DNA from: Chloroflexota bacterium
Lineage (GTDB): Bacteria > Chloroflexota > Dehalococcoidia > Lucifugimonadales > Lucifugimonadaceae
Direction: 5' to 3'
Length of the DNA stretch: 64,000 nt
NCBI GenBank assembly: GCA_009838175.1
Contig: VXSB01000060.1
Span: 100,022-164,021, forward strand
The notes under the pieces are model-generated. The model was not told the DNA's origin. It worked only from the letters and a program-made list of their open reading frames with translations, and ran no database searches. Shown here piece by piece: positions 33,604 through 42,244 of the stretch. A program made the position numbers and the translations under genes. Within the stretch, counting starts at the first letter, position 1. Each line of letters starts with the position of its first letter.

Positions 33604-35742
33604 TTACTTCAGGACGATGTTCTCTGGCGAGTTGTAGCTGCCGCCAATGTGCATTGGCCACTCAGCGATGTAGTTCGGATTCGCGTAGTAGGCTTGCGGT
33701 ACCGTTACGTAACCCGGGAACAACGCCCAGTTGTGCATGTACGCAAGGTACTCCTTGTTGATCTTGATGCGCTCCTCGCGGTCCGGCTCATTCCTAGCAG
33801 CGTTGTACCACTCCAAGATGTCAGGCGATTCGAAACCGCAACTGAAACCACCACGTGTCAAAGTCGTCTGCACAAGCCCCTTAGGCCAGTCGAACGGGTA
33901 CGCTTCTTGTCCGTCGTCACACGATGTCAGCATCGGAACCACGGTAGACCTGCTAACCAGCCCTGGACGGAACACACCGTACGCGTACTTGAGCACCTTT
34001 ACGTTGATACCAACGTCTGTCCAGAAACCAGCGATCGCATCTCCGATCTCGCCAGCGGGGCCTTCACCACCGCCAAGCTCCGGTCCCACGAACAACGGCA
34101 TCTCAAATCGAACACCATTGTCGCCTGCTGGATAACCCGCATCGTCGAGCATCTTGTTCGCCGCATCAACGTCGTACGGATACTCGTATTGGGAGTCCCA
34201 GTTCGGGTTGAACGTGCTGAAGTAAGTCACGTGCACCGGATTGCCAACGCCGCCGAGAACGTGCTCGACAATCGCCGCTCGATCAACCGAACGGGCCAAT
34301 GCCTGCCGGACCAATCGAGCCTGCTCCATGTCATCAATCCCCGGAGGGTTGTCTCCATCTTCAGGCTGGTGCGGGTTACCGACCCACTGGATCGGCCGCA
34401 CGAAAACGCCGTGCGACGGGAAGTCGATCGCCTCACCCGTGATCGCGTTCGTGGTCTCCCACAAGTTGCCCGGGAACATCACACCCTCTTGGATACCGGC
34501 ACCAGCGCCAACCTCCAAGAACCCGGCTTTCTTCATCCGAGCCAAGTCCTTCGGGTCGATGAACGAAACGTCAGACTCACCGTTCTGCAACAGAGCCACA
34601 CGAGTGAACTCTTCCGGAACCGCCAACACTTTGAACGAGTCAATTCCGGCGTTCTTGCGCCAGTGGTCGTAGTCAACCTTCTCTAGCGTGACACTCGTAC
34701 CAGACTTGAAGTCGGTTACGCTGAACGGACCCGTGCCGATGAAGTTGTCTTTGAGCCAGTCTCTGCCATTCTCGTCAAAAGCTCGTTTCGACGTAGCCAT
34801 GCTGGTCAATCCACCCGATGCCTCTTGGTTCAAGAAGTTGCTAGCCCAACGCACGTCGAAGTTGTTGAACTGTGCCGAGATCGTGTAGTCGTCAATCGCT
34901 TCAACTGGCACGTCGCCGAACAGCGCCGTAAAGTTCGCGGCACTAGCAGCGATCGACTCTGGGTTGATAGCCGGGTTCGTCCGGTTAATCACCCAAGCGA
35001 TATCTTCGGCCTTCAACTCACCCCAGCCATTGTGGAACTGGACCCCTTGACGGATATTGATCGTCACAGAACTCAGATCTTCCGCCAACGTCCAAGTATC
35101 TGCCAGCATCGGTTCGTCCCAGTCGGCTGCGCCAGGAGTGAACAGGTGTTCGCCCGCTCCCCAGCGATCCCCCTGAAGTGGAGCATCCGGAAGGCTTCCA
35201 CCATTGCCGCTGATGCTGCCCAACGCGGAACCAACATCCGCGAAGATGACGTGACCGGGCGTGCTCTTGGAATCGGGTATATCGATCGCCTCCATCATCG
35301 CTTCTTCCATCATCCCCTCAGGAGTCGCTGTCACCACAACCTCGACCTCCTTCTCCACCTCCTTGACAACCTCGACTTCCTCGACTACCACGACCTCAAC
35401 CGGTACTTCCTTCTCAACAACTACCGTCTGCACGACGGTCTGGCCGGCAACTTCGACTTCCCTTTCGACGACGACAGTCTGGATCACGGTCTCACCGGCG
35501 ACCTGTACTTCCTTCTCGACCACAACAGTCTGGACCACAGTCTCACCAGCGACCTGAACCTCCTTCTCGACCACGACGGTTTGGATCACCGTTTCACCAG
35601 GAACTTGCTCTTTAACCACGACGGTCTGGATTACTGTCTCGGTCCCGCCACACGCAACAGCAAATACTGCCACGACAGCCAAGATAGAGAGTAGCCCAGC
35701 GCTTAAAGTCTTGCGTTTGAACTTATCGGTCAGAATTTTCAT
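33604..35742 (-). CDS. ABC transporter substrate-binding lipoprotein, family 5
   Basis: 712 aa from ATG 35742 with AGGAG eight bases upstream (GTG 35745 adds one residue). Signal MKILTDKFKRKTLSAGLLSI continuing to VFAVAC, then about 110 residues of a 17-residue repeat (GETVVQTVVVEKEVQVA type, four copies) and a VEKEVEV tail. The SBP_bac_5 domain starts near LADTWTLAEDLSSVTINIRQ and the DIAWVINRT stretch. The gene resembles the one at 50386 in repeat type and in the C-terminal YYANPNYIAEW region. Ligand unknown. Confidence 0.93.
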   Translation of the reverse strand: MKILTDKFKRKTLSAGLLSILAVVAVFAVACGGTETVIQTVVVKEQVPGETVIQTVVVEKEVQVAGETVVQTVVVEKEVQVAGETVIQTVVVEREVEVAGQTVVQTVVVEKEVPVEVVVVEEVEVVKEVEKEVEVVVTATPEGMMEEAMMEAIDIPDSKSTPGHVIFADVGSALGSISGNGGSLPDAPLQGDRWGAGEHLFTPGAADWDEPMLADTWTLAEDLSSVTINIRQGVQFHNGWGELKAEDIAWVINRTNPAINPESIAASAANFTALFGDVPVEAIDDYTISAQFNNFDVRWASNFLNQEASGGLTSMATSKRAFDENGRDWLKDNFIGTGPFSVTDFKSGTSVTLEKVDYDHWRKNAGIDSFKVLAVPEEFTRVALLQNGESDVSFIDPKDLARMKKAGFLEVGAGAGIQEGVMFPGNLWETTNAITGEAIDFPSHGVFVRPIQWVGNPHQPEDGDNPPGIDDMEQARLVRQALARSVDRAAIVEHVLGGVGNPVHVTYFSTFNPNWDSQYEYPYDVDAANKMLDDAGYPAGDNGVRFEMPLFVGPELGGGEGPAGEIGDAIAGFWTDVGINVKVLKYAYGVFRPGLVSRSTVVPMLTSCDDGQEAYPFDWPKGLVQTTLTRGGFSCGFESPDILEWYNAARNEPDREERIKINKEYLAYMHNWALFPGYVTVPQAYYANPNYIAEWPMHIGGSYNSPENIVLK
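35314..35640 (-). repeat. 51-base tandem repeat in the fourth binding protein
   Basis: Codes for residues 36-144 of the longer frame: units of 17 residues, E-T-V-V/I-Q-T-V-V-V-E-K-E-V-Q-V-A-G, about four in a row, then a degenerate VEVVKEVEKEVEV end. At DNA level the units are near-identical over stretches such as GTCTCACCGGCGACCTG on the plus strand. Confidence 0.8.
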
Positions 35743-35968
35743 CACCTACACTCCTGTGTGCTGAGGTTCTCTTTTCACCGATTAATCGCCACTCGACCTT
35801 CAGAACTAGCGCGCGTGCGACTACGAACCGCGGGACGACAAGGCGTGAAGCAACCTTACACCAGATAAGAGACTGACGCGTGCGTGATCTGCGAGTTTCG
35901 TAAAGAAACAAATTCGCAACGTCGAAACCCAGATCCCACCTCTACGCAACCCACAACGCGAACTGAGA

Positions 35969-36889
35969 TTACAGCTGTCGCAAAGTCGGATCGACCCGGT
36001 CGCGGAACCAGTCGCCGAGGAAGTTGCCAGACATCACGACCATCGCAATGACCAAGCCCGGGAACAACGAAGTCCACCAAGCAGCGTCGATGTATTGACG
36101 CTCCTCGCTAATCATCCGCCCCCAAGAAGGCTCCGGCGGTGGAATACCAGCGCCGAGGTAGCTCAGAGACGCTTCGAGAAGGATGATGTTCCCAGTACCC
36201 AGCGTCGCCGTCACGATCACGATGTTCACGACACCAGGGAGTATGTGCCGGATCATGATCCGCGTATTCGAAGCACCCGCGACACGCGCAAGTGCAACAT
36301 ATTCACGGTTTTTAAGCGACAGAGTCTCTGCTCTCACCAACCGGACAGCGCCCGGCCACGAAACAATCGCTAAAACAATGATCAGAGTCTCAAGACTCTG
36401 TTCTAAAACCAAGACGATGACCAAGATGATGAGCAACCCGGGAAGGATGTTCCAAGCGTCGACGAAACGCATAACAATGTCATCGATGAGTCCGCCGAAA
36501 TAACCCGCGACCAAGCCGATAGTCGTGCCTACGATTACGCCTGTTCCCACCGCCGCGACGACCACTAACACGGTAATGCGCGCACCAGCAATGATCTTGC
36601 TTAAGATGTCGCGCCCTAGCGCGTCGGTTCCCAGGAAGTAAGAAATGGAAGCATTTTCATCTTCCATCCAAAACGGAGGGGTATGCCGAACCCTAAGATC
36701 CGCTCTTTCGGGATTGTGCGGGAGAATCCACGCCTCCGCAACCGCAGTGAAGAGCAAAAGCGCGATGATGAATGCCGGTATGACCGGATAGCGACGCAGA
36801 AACTCGAGCGGCGATAGACGTCGCCTTTGGACGGTTACTGCGCCAGAAACCTGGCTGTCAGTCCCGCTATCTGTTACCGCAGTAGTGAT
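35969..36889 (-). CDS. ABC transporter permease, DppC type (fifth system), apparent ATC start
   Basis: 306 aa if read from ATC at 36889. The family N-terminus (RRLSPLEFLRRYPVIPAFII and the first membrane segment) is encoded from there in an open frame, yet no ATG, GTG or TTG occurs in that frame before TTG 36757, which would cut the membrane segment in half. AGGAGA ends seven bases before the ATC, in the place of a normal start. The core is standard: LGTDALGRDILSKII, EAA loop VALARVAGASNTRIMIRHILPG, C-terminus DWFRDRVDPTLRQL. A base error or mutation (ATG to ATC) is the simplest alternative. Confidence 0.8.
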   Translation of the reverse strand: MTTAVTDSGTDSQVSGAVTVQRRRLSPLEFLRRYPVIPAFIIALLLFTAVAEAWILPHNPERADLRVRHTPPFWMEDENASISYFLGTDALGRDILSKIIAGARITVLVVVAAVGTGVIVGTTIGLVAGYFGGLIDDIVMRFVDAWNILPGLLIILVIVLVLEQSLETLIIVLAIVSWPGAVRLVRAETLSLKNREYVALARVAGASNTRIMIRHILPGVVNIVIVTATLGTGNIILLEASLSYLGAGIPPPEPSWGRMISEERQYIDAAWWTSLFPGLVIAMVVMSGNFLGDWFRDRVDPTLRQL

Positions 36890-36899
36890 ACAGGTTCTC

Positions 36900-37835
36900 C
36901 TAGTTGTACTTGATTCGTGGGTCCAACAAAGCGTAGACGATGTCCAGCGACAAGATCATGACCACAAACGCTGCGCCGTAGATGATCGCCAACCCGGCAA
37001 GCAACGGGTAATCCGTTGCCCACAGCGCATCGATCGCGAGCCGACCTAGCCCTGGCCACGCAAACACCGTCTCGATGATGATGGTGCCATTCAACAATCC
37101 GAACAACACGAAGACCGACAGGGTCAACGGGGGGATGATCGCGTTGCGGAAGGCATGTTTCCAACGCACCGGAACCTGTGCGACTCCTTTGGCGCGCGCA
37201 AATTTGACGAACTCCGAATCCAGTATCTCCAGCATCGCGGTACGAGTGATCCGGAGATAAGATGCCGCCGGGAACCACGCCAGCGCCACGGCAGGCATCA
37301 CGAAATTCCTTATCGCGAGACCCTCTCCCTTGGTTCCGCTAGGTAACCATCCGAGATTCACCGCGAATACGAAGATCATCACCAACGCTAACCAGAATAT
37401 CGGTACCGACTGCCCGAATAGGGCGAAACCGCGTAACACGTAGTCTAGAAAATTCCCGCGATTTGTCGCAGAAAACACCCCGAGCGGCACGCCCACCAAA
37501 GTTCCCAGAAGCCACGCGATGATTCCCAGTTGAATCGTGTTCGGTGCCTTCTCTCTGATAATCTCCAAAACCCCACGTTGCGTCGTCACGCTGTCGCCGA
37601 AATCGCCCGTCAATATATCCCCCATCCAGAGCGCGAACTGAATCGGCACAGGCTTGTCGAGATTCAATCTCCGTCCCCACTCTTCCCAGACCGCAGGATC
37701 TATGCCCAATGAGTCTTCACCTATGAAGAAATACCTCGGGTCGCCCTTCACCCGCGACAGTGAAAACACGATCAACATCGCGAGCATCAGAGCGATGATC
37801 CCTAGGAGCACACGTCTGGCGATAAATTGTCCCAT
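36900..37835 (-). CDS. ABC transporter permease, DppB type (fifth system)
   Basis: 311 aa, six membrane segments. Outer loop with RYFFIGEDSLGIDPAVWEEW; EAA loop VKFARAKGVAQVPVRWKHAF; AWPGLGRLAIDALW near the C-terminus and the end YALLDPRIKYN. It lies 103 bases after the binding-protein gene, with a hairpin between, and ends 11 bases before the partner permease. Confidence 0.93.
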   Translation of the reverse strand: MGQFIARRVLLGIIALMLAMLIVFSLSRVKGDPRYFFIGEDSLGIDPAVWEEWGRRLNLDKPVPIQFALWMGDILTGDFGDSVTTQRGVLEIIREKAPNTIQLGIIAWLLGTLVGVPLGVFSATNRGNFLDYVLRGFALFGQSVPIFWLALVMIFVFAVNLGWLPSGTKGEGLAIRNFVMPAVALAWFPAASYLRITRTAMLEILDSEFVKFARAKGVAQVPVRWKHAFRNAIIPPLTLSVFVLFGLLNGTIIIETVFAWPGLGRLAIDALWATDYPLLAGLAIIYGAAFVVMILSLDIVYALLDPRIKYN

Positions 37836-37881
37836 GGTTCGGTAAGCCGTCCGCCGTTTGCTATCTCGACGTTCACCACGA

Positions 37882-37917
37882 AAGAGCCTAACCTGCTTGG
37901 CAACAAGCTAGGCTCTT
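37882..37917 (-). terminator. Hairpin after the fifth binding-protein gene
   Basis: AAGAGCCTA pairs with TAGGCTCTT, extended by GCTTG/CAAGC after a 4-base bulge. It lies just after the binding-protein stop codon (37939) and before the permease start (37835). No clear U-tract on the minus strand. Confidence 0.5.
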
Positions 37918-37938
37918 CCGTTATTGGGGCTTTTAACC

Positions 37939-39867
37939 CTACTTGATGATTATGTCCTCAAGTGGGTAGATCATGTTGACCGGCGCAGTGTGCATCGCGG
38001 CCTTCTTGGGATCCCAACTTATGAGGTCACCGTTGTAGATCGTGTAGACGGGGAATTCGACCGTTGACGGGTCCCAGTGCCAGAACGCTTCGTGGTTGCC
38101 GAATTGGACCGCCATCTCGTTGCGCTTCTGGATGTCCTCTTCCCCGAGCATGTCGCCGTAGATCCGCTGGTAGAACGGAATACCTCCGCTCCACATGATG
38201 CCACCCGCGAACCACGCTTGGGCTTCACGACCTTTGGCGAAGTGAGCAGGCATTCCACCCTGCTCTCCGTCGTGCACCAGGTGGATGAACGAACGGTCGA
38301 CGAACGTCGGGTGCCAAGTCGTGAACGGGCCGAGGTGGAATTCGACATCGACGTTCAACGTGTCTTTCCACATCGAAGCTATCGCCTGGTGAGCCTCGCT
38401 TGGTTCGTTGCCAGCCCACCATCCGATCGTGAATCCGTCGACACCGGCCTCTGACATTAGAGCCGCCGCTCCTTCCGGATCGTATGGCACACACCATGCA
38501 TCGTCATGGAGTTGGTCGTTGGCTGAGATCGCCCAGTTGCAGCCTGGCCACGCGAGGCCGTCGTAGATGCTGTCTGCCAACGCCTGCTTGTCGATCGCTT
38601 TCGCCATCGCAAGGCGGACTTTACGCCCGTTCTCCATCTCAGGACAGATCGAACCCGGGTCTGAGGGAACTTCCTCTAGAAGCACATTCCAGTCACAATC
38701 CGAACCAGGGAGGTCGTAGAAGCTGACCCAAGGGAACGCCTCCGGGTTCTTCTTCGCTTCATCGTAGCCCGGGTTGCCGAGCGGCTCACCAGTCTTCGGG
38801 TTGGTCAGCTCCAAGAAGTTCGGGTTCATTCCAACGTGCAGGATTACTGTCTGGAGCAACCGCCTTACGCCGCCGGCCGCTTCCAGTCTAGGTGTGTTCG
38901 GCAGCGTCACGTGGGTTATCATCGCTTCGCCGCTCTCAAACATCGCGATCCTAGAAGCCTCTTCAGGTACCTCGATTATCCGGGCCGACGCGATGTGTGC
39001 GGCCTGGTTGTAGTGCTCGGGCAGAGCATCAAGGAGGATTTTGTCGTTGTCCAGCCACTCTCGGATCTCAAACGGGCCGGTGCCGACGAAGATGTCGCGC
39101 ATGCCTTCGGGACCGAACTCGTCGTAGATGGTTTTACTGGCGATGCTGTAAGCGTCTCGGAGGTTCGAGAACAGCCAACCTGGAAGCCGGCTGTCGTACT
39201 TGATGATCTCCATCTCCGCGGTGTACTTGTCAACCGCAACCGTCTCCCCGTAGCAGCAGGTCAAGTCTCCTCCGACGTCGTGCAAGGTCTCTGGGTTCAC
39301 GTTTGGGTTGACTGTGTTGGTGCTCCATGCGAAGTCTTCAGCGGTTACCTCGCCCCACCCTTTGTGGAACTGGATGCCGGGGCGCACATGCCAAGTGAAG
39401 CTCGTGTAGTCCGGAGCAAGCTCCCACCGCTCGGCGACGGCCGGGATAACCCTGCCATCCGCAGACCATTGAACTGGGGTATCCCAGACGCTGTAGTAGT
39501 ACTGTTCGTTCGAACACGTAGGCACGCAAAGCTCTGGTGTGCCGACAGGCAAACCGACGGTCTGCAAAGCCGCTACAAATTCGCCAGACTGTTCAGACGG
39601 CATCATCATCGTGTCAGATGGTGCACTCGTAGCCGTTACGACGACTTCGACTTCCTTCTCGACGACCTTCTCGACCTCAACCTCAACTTCCTTCTCGACC
39701 TCAACCACCTTCTCAACTTCGACAATCACCGTTTCTTTCACGACCCTCGTGACTTCTACGGTTTCCGTCCCCCCACACGCGATCGCGAATACCGCAATCG
39801 CAGCGCCGACAGTCATCAGCAATGCTGCGACCGACTTGCGCTTGGTTATTAATGGAACGAATTTCAT
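37939..39867 (-). CDS. ABC transporter substrate-binding lipoprotein, family 5
   Basis: 642 aa from ATG 39867, with GGGAG nine bases upstream (GTG 39876 would add three residues). Signal MKFVPLITKRKSVAALLMTV continuing to VFAIAC; a short stalk of VEVEKVVEVEKEVEVEVEK type to about residue 80; then an SBP_bac_5 domain (VAERWELAPDYTSFTWHVRP). It is the shortest of the six binding proteins in the window. Several extra cysteines (LCVPTCSNE, LTCCYGE, DCDWN) may form disulfides outside the cell. Heads the fifth module, which lacks ATPase genes. Confidence 0.92.
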   Translation of the reverse strand: MKFVPLITKRKSVAALLMTVGAAIAVFAIACGGTETVEVTRVVKETVIVEVEKVVEVEKEVEVEVEKVVEKEVEVVVTATSAPSDTMMMPSEQSGEFVAALQTVGLPVGTPELCVPTCSNEQYYYSVWDTPVQWSADGRVIPAVAERWELAPDYTSFTWHVRPGIQFHKGWGEVTAEDFAWSTNTVNPNVNPETLHDVGGDLTCCYGETVAVDKYTAEMEIIKYDSRLPGWLFSNLRDAYSIASKTIYDEFGPEGMRDIFVGTGPFEIREWLDNDKILLDALPEHYNQAAHIASARIIEVPEEASRIAMFESGEAMITHVTLPNTPRLEAAGGVRRLLQTVILHVGMNPNFLELTNPKTGEPLGNPGYDEAKKNPEAFPWVSFYDLPGSDCDWNVLLEEVPSDPGSICPEMENGRKVRLAMAKAIDKQALADSIYDGLAWPGCNWAISANDQLHDDAWCVPYDPEGAAALMSEAGVDGFTIGWWAGNEPSEAHQAIASMWKDTLNVDVEFHLGPFTTWHPTFVDRSFIHLVHDGEQGGMPAHFAKGREAQAWFAGGIMWSGGIPFYQRIYGDMLGEEDIQKRNEMAVQFGNHEAFWHWDPSTVEFPVYTIYNGDLISWDPKKAAMHTAPVNMIYPLEDIIIK

Positions 39868-40206
39868 TTGCGACACTCCCGTATTCTTGTTTTCCGATAC
39901 GTTGTCGTACCCTGATCATCACATTGGGCGGATTCCCGTGCGCGGGAACGACCTCCCAGAAACAGGGCGTGCAAGTACCATACACCGAATCTCCAAGCGT
40001 GCGCGACCTCTTTGCGCGATTCGTGAAAACTTAAAGCGTTCGTGTCGAATACGCTTTACATACACTGCCGGAGGTGTCCCAAGTCATCGATTGTTAGAGA
40101 CATCGCCAAGCGTCCAGATAGCGGATTGACTACGGATGCAATCAAGCCGCCGAAACGGTTACCATTGCCTTCGTATCCAGTGCTCGATTGAGACGAGAGG
40201 AGCATC
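39868..40206. other. Intergenic region between divergent genes
   Basis: 339 bases between a binding-protein gene and a flavin oxidoreductase gene. It holds a hairpin TTCCCGTGCGCGGGAA near 39934, an inverted repeat AAAGCGT/ACGCTTT near 40034-40058, and a block (39965-39985) also found before the binding-protein gene at 35742. GAGAGGAGC precedes the plus-strand ATG at 40207. No RNA gene is recognised. Confidence 0.5.
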
Positions 40207-41457
40207 ATGTCCAAACTCCGCTTCGGCGCCTTCCTAGCGCCCCACCATCCCATCGGCGAAAACCCGCTCCTTCAGTTCCGGAGCAATCTTGAGTTCGTCC
40301 AACTTCTAGACCGCCTCGGCTATGACGAGTTCTGGTGCGGGGAACACCATTCGACTGGATGGGAGATGATCGCCTCCCCCGAACTTTTCCTCGCCGCCGT
40401 CGCCGAACGCACCAACCGAATAATGCTCGGCACTGGCGTCGTATCCCTCCCATACCACCACCCCTTCATGGTCGCACAGCGGATCGTACAGCTTGACTGG
40501 CAATCCCACGGCCGCGTCATCTTCGGATCTGGCCCCGGTGCCCTCCCGTCCGATGCGCATGTGCTCGGCATGGACCCAATGGTGCAAAGAGACCGCCAAG
40601 ATGAGGCATTGGGTGTCATTCGGCAACTCTTCCGAGGGGACGAACGGATCACATACGAGTCCGACTGGTTCACGCTTCGCGACGCCAAACTCCAACTCCG
40701 ACCGCTCCAAGAAGATATGGAGTTCGCTGTCGCGTCGATGGTTAGCCCCTCCGGCATGACTCTCGCCGGAAAGCACCGCACCGGAGTCCTATCCATCGGA
40801 TCGATGACTAAAGCGGGGATGCGTTCATTGCCGATGCAGTGGAGCTTCGCAGAGGAATCGGCCGACAAACACGGAAACAAAGTCGATCGCAAGAATTGGC
40901 GAATCGTCATGAGTTGGCACATCGCAGAGACCAGGGAAGAAGCCAAAGAACAAGCCAAACTCGGACTTTTCCGTCACAACAACCTCTACACAGTAGGAAC
41001 CTTGGCCGCTGGCGAAGGAACTATTTACAAAACCCCCGAGGAGGCCGTGGACGACGTCGCGTTCTCTGAAACCAGCACTGCTGTGATCGGAACACCTGAC
41101 GACCTCGTTGCCAGAATCCGCGAGATGCTGGCACTCACAGGCGGATTCGGATGCGTCATCGGATTCGTTCACGACTGGGCAAACCGCGAAAACACCTTGC
41201 GTAGCTGGGACATGGTCGCCAGATATGTCGTCCCCGAAGTCAATAACCTGCTCCAGGACTACCGCGAATCCTACAGATGGGTCAACGAAAGTCGCGAAAC
41301 ATGGAACCGCGCGCAAGATGCAGTTCAAAGCAAGATCGAACAACACGAACGCGCCGCCGAAGTGATGCGCACCCAAGGTTTAGCAGGCGAAAAACAAGGC
41401 GACGAGGTCGCTCCCGAACCGATAGCCCCGCTAACCAAGGAAACCAATCCAGATTAG
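40207..41457 (+). CDS. LLM-class flavin-dependent oxidoreductase (luciferase-like)
   Basis: 416 aa, TIM-barrel enzyme of the bacterial luciferase superfamily. Signatures: FGAFLAPHHP at the start, LDRLGYDEFWCGEHH (residues about 37-51), RIMLGTGVVSLPYHHPFMVA and GRVIFGSGPGALPSDA. These fit FMN/FMNH2-dependent monooxygenases of the limonene/alkane type, though F420-dependent relatives share them. A charged tail of about 50 residues follows the barrel. AGGAG precedes the ATG. It overlaps the convergent glycosyltransferase gene by four bases. Substrate unknown. Confidence 0.88.
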   Translation: MSKLRFGAFLAPHHPIGENPLLQFRSNLEFVQLLDRLGYDEFWCGEHHSTGWEMIASPELFLAAVAERTNRIMLGTGVVSLPYHHPFMVAQRIVQLDWQSHGRVIFGSGPGALPSDAHVLGMDPMVQRDRQDEALGVIRQLFRGDERITYESDWFTLRDAKLQLRPLQEDMEFAVASMVSPSGMTLAGKHRTGVLSIGSMTKAGMRSLPMQWSFAEESADKHGNKVDRKNWRIVMSWHIAETREEAKEQAKLGLFRHNNLYTVGTLAAGEGTIYKTPEEAVDDVAFSETSTAVIGTPDDLVARIREMLALTGGFGCVIGFVHDWANRENTLRSWDMVARYVVPEVNNLLQDYRESYRWVNESRETWNRAQDAVQSKIEQHERAAEVMRTQGLAGEKQGDEVAPEPIAPLTKETNPD

Positions 41458-42200
41458 CGCACCGCGTCCGAGTACCAACCTCCCCAAACCGATTTCCAGC
41501 GACGAAACATCGCGATGAATAGGGGATTGGTCCAGATCAGCGTTTTCCACAATGGCCACTTGTCGAAACGACGAGTAGACGGCACCACGCGCGGCTCCCT
41601 TATAACGCGCGCAAATCCGCCTTTGCGCCTTGCATGCTTCTTTAGTGCCCAATAGAAATCTACATCTTCGCCTATCCAGGCTTTCTCGTCGTACCCGCCA
41701 ACTGCATCAAACACCTCTCTGCGGCAAAACTGCGTCGAACCCTGAACCATATCCGTCAGGCGACCCAACACCCGCCATAGACCCAAGTAGATGCGCATCG
41801 AACGGCGTTCCGGCCGGTATTCCACATCAGCGCCTCCGCCAACACACTCAGCATCGCTCATCACCGAATTGATCTTCGCAAGCAAATCCTGAGGAATCAA
41901 AACGTCCGCATCGACGAACACGAGGACTTCTCCATTTGCGTGACTGGCCCCAGTATTACGAGCTCGCGAAATCCCTTGAACGCCCTCGTCGACCACCTTC
42001 ACTCCTTTACTTCGAGCTATCTCAGCCGTACCGTCGACGCTGTTGTTGTCAACAACGATCGTTTCAACGCCCACGTCGGATTCTTCGACGAGTTTCCTAG
42101 TTGCCAACTGGATAGCATCGATCGTCGCGAAAAGATAGTCCTTTTCGTTGTATGCGGGGATGATGATCGAGAAGTCCACGATGCACGCAACCTTATCCAA
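41454..42200 (-). CDS. Family 2 glycosyltransferase
   Basis: 248 aa GT-A fold enzyme: FSIIIPAYNEKDYL at the N-terminus, VDNNSVDGTAEIARSKG, the metal-binding DxD in VFVDADVL and GGYDEKAWIGEDVDFYWALK near the acceptor site. Only a C-terminal hydrophobic patch (WPLWKTLIWTNPLFIAMF) could touch the membrane. Donor and acceptor are unknown; relatives build cell-surface glycans or glycolipids. The start is uncertain: TTG 42200 or GTG 42179, both with weak ribosome-binding sites. It is flanked by genes on the other strand and stands alone. Confidence 0.88.
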   Translation of the reverse strand: MDKVACIVDFSIIIPAYNEKDYLFATIDAIQLATRKLVEESDVGVETIVVDNNSVDGTAEIARSKGVKVVDEGVQGISRARNTGASHANGEVLVFVDADVLIPQDLLAKINSVMSDAECVGGGADVEYRPERRSMRIYLGLWRVLGRLTDMVQGSTQFCRREVFDAVGGYDEKAWIGEDVDFYWALKKHARRKGGFARVIREPRVVPSTRRFDKWPLWKTLIWTNPLFIAMFRRWKSVWGGWYSDAVR

Positions 42201-42244
42201 TTAACCTATTCAATCAGACATCACGCAACCAGTTGACGGACGCC

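Noticed and set aside
33352-34686. 444-codon plus-strand ORF opposite a binding-protein gene
   Set aside because: It lies across the end of one permease gene and most of the SBP gene on the other strand, is Arg/His/Val-rich with no motif, and follows from codon bias of the real genes.
38836-39852. 338-codon plus-strand ORF opposite a binding-protein gene
   Set aside because: Antisense to the SBP gene and ends in the Asp/Leu-rich shadow of its stalk.
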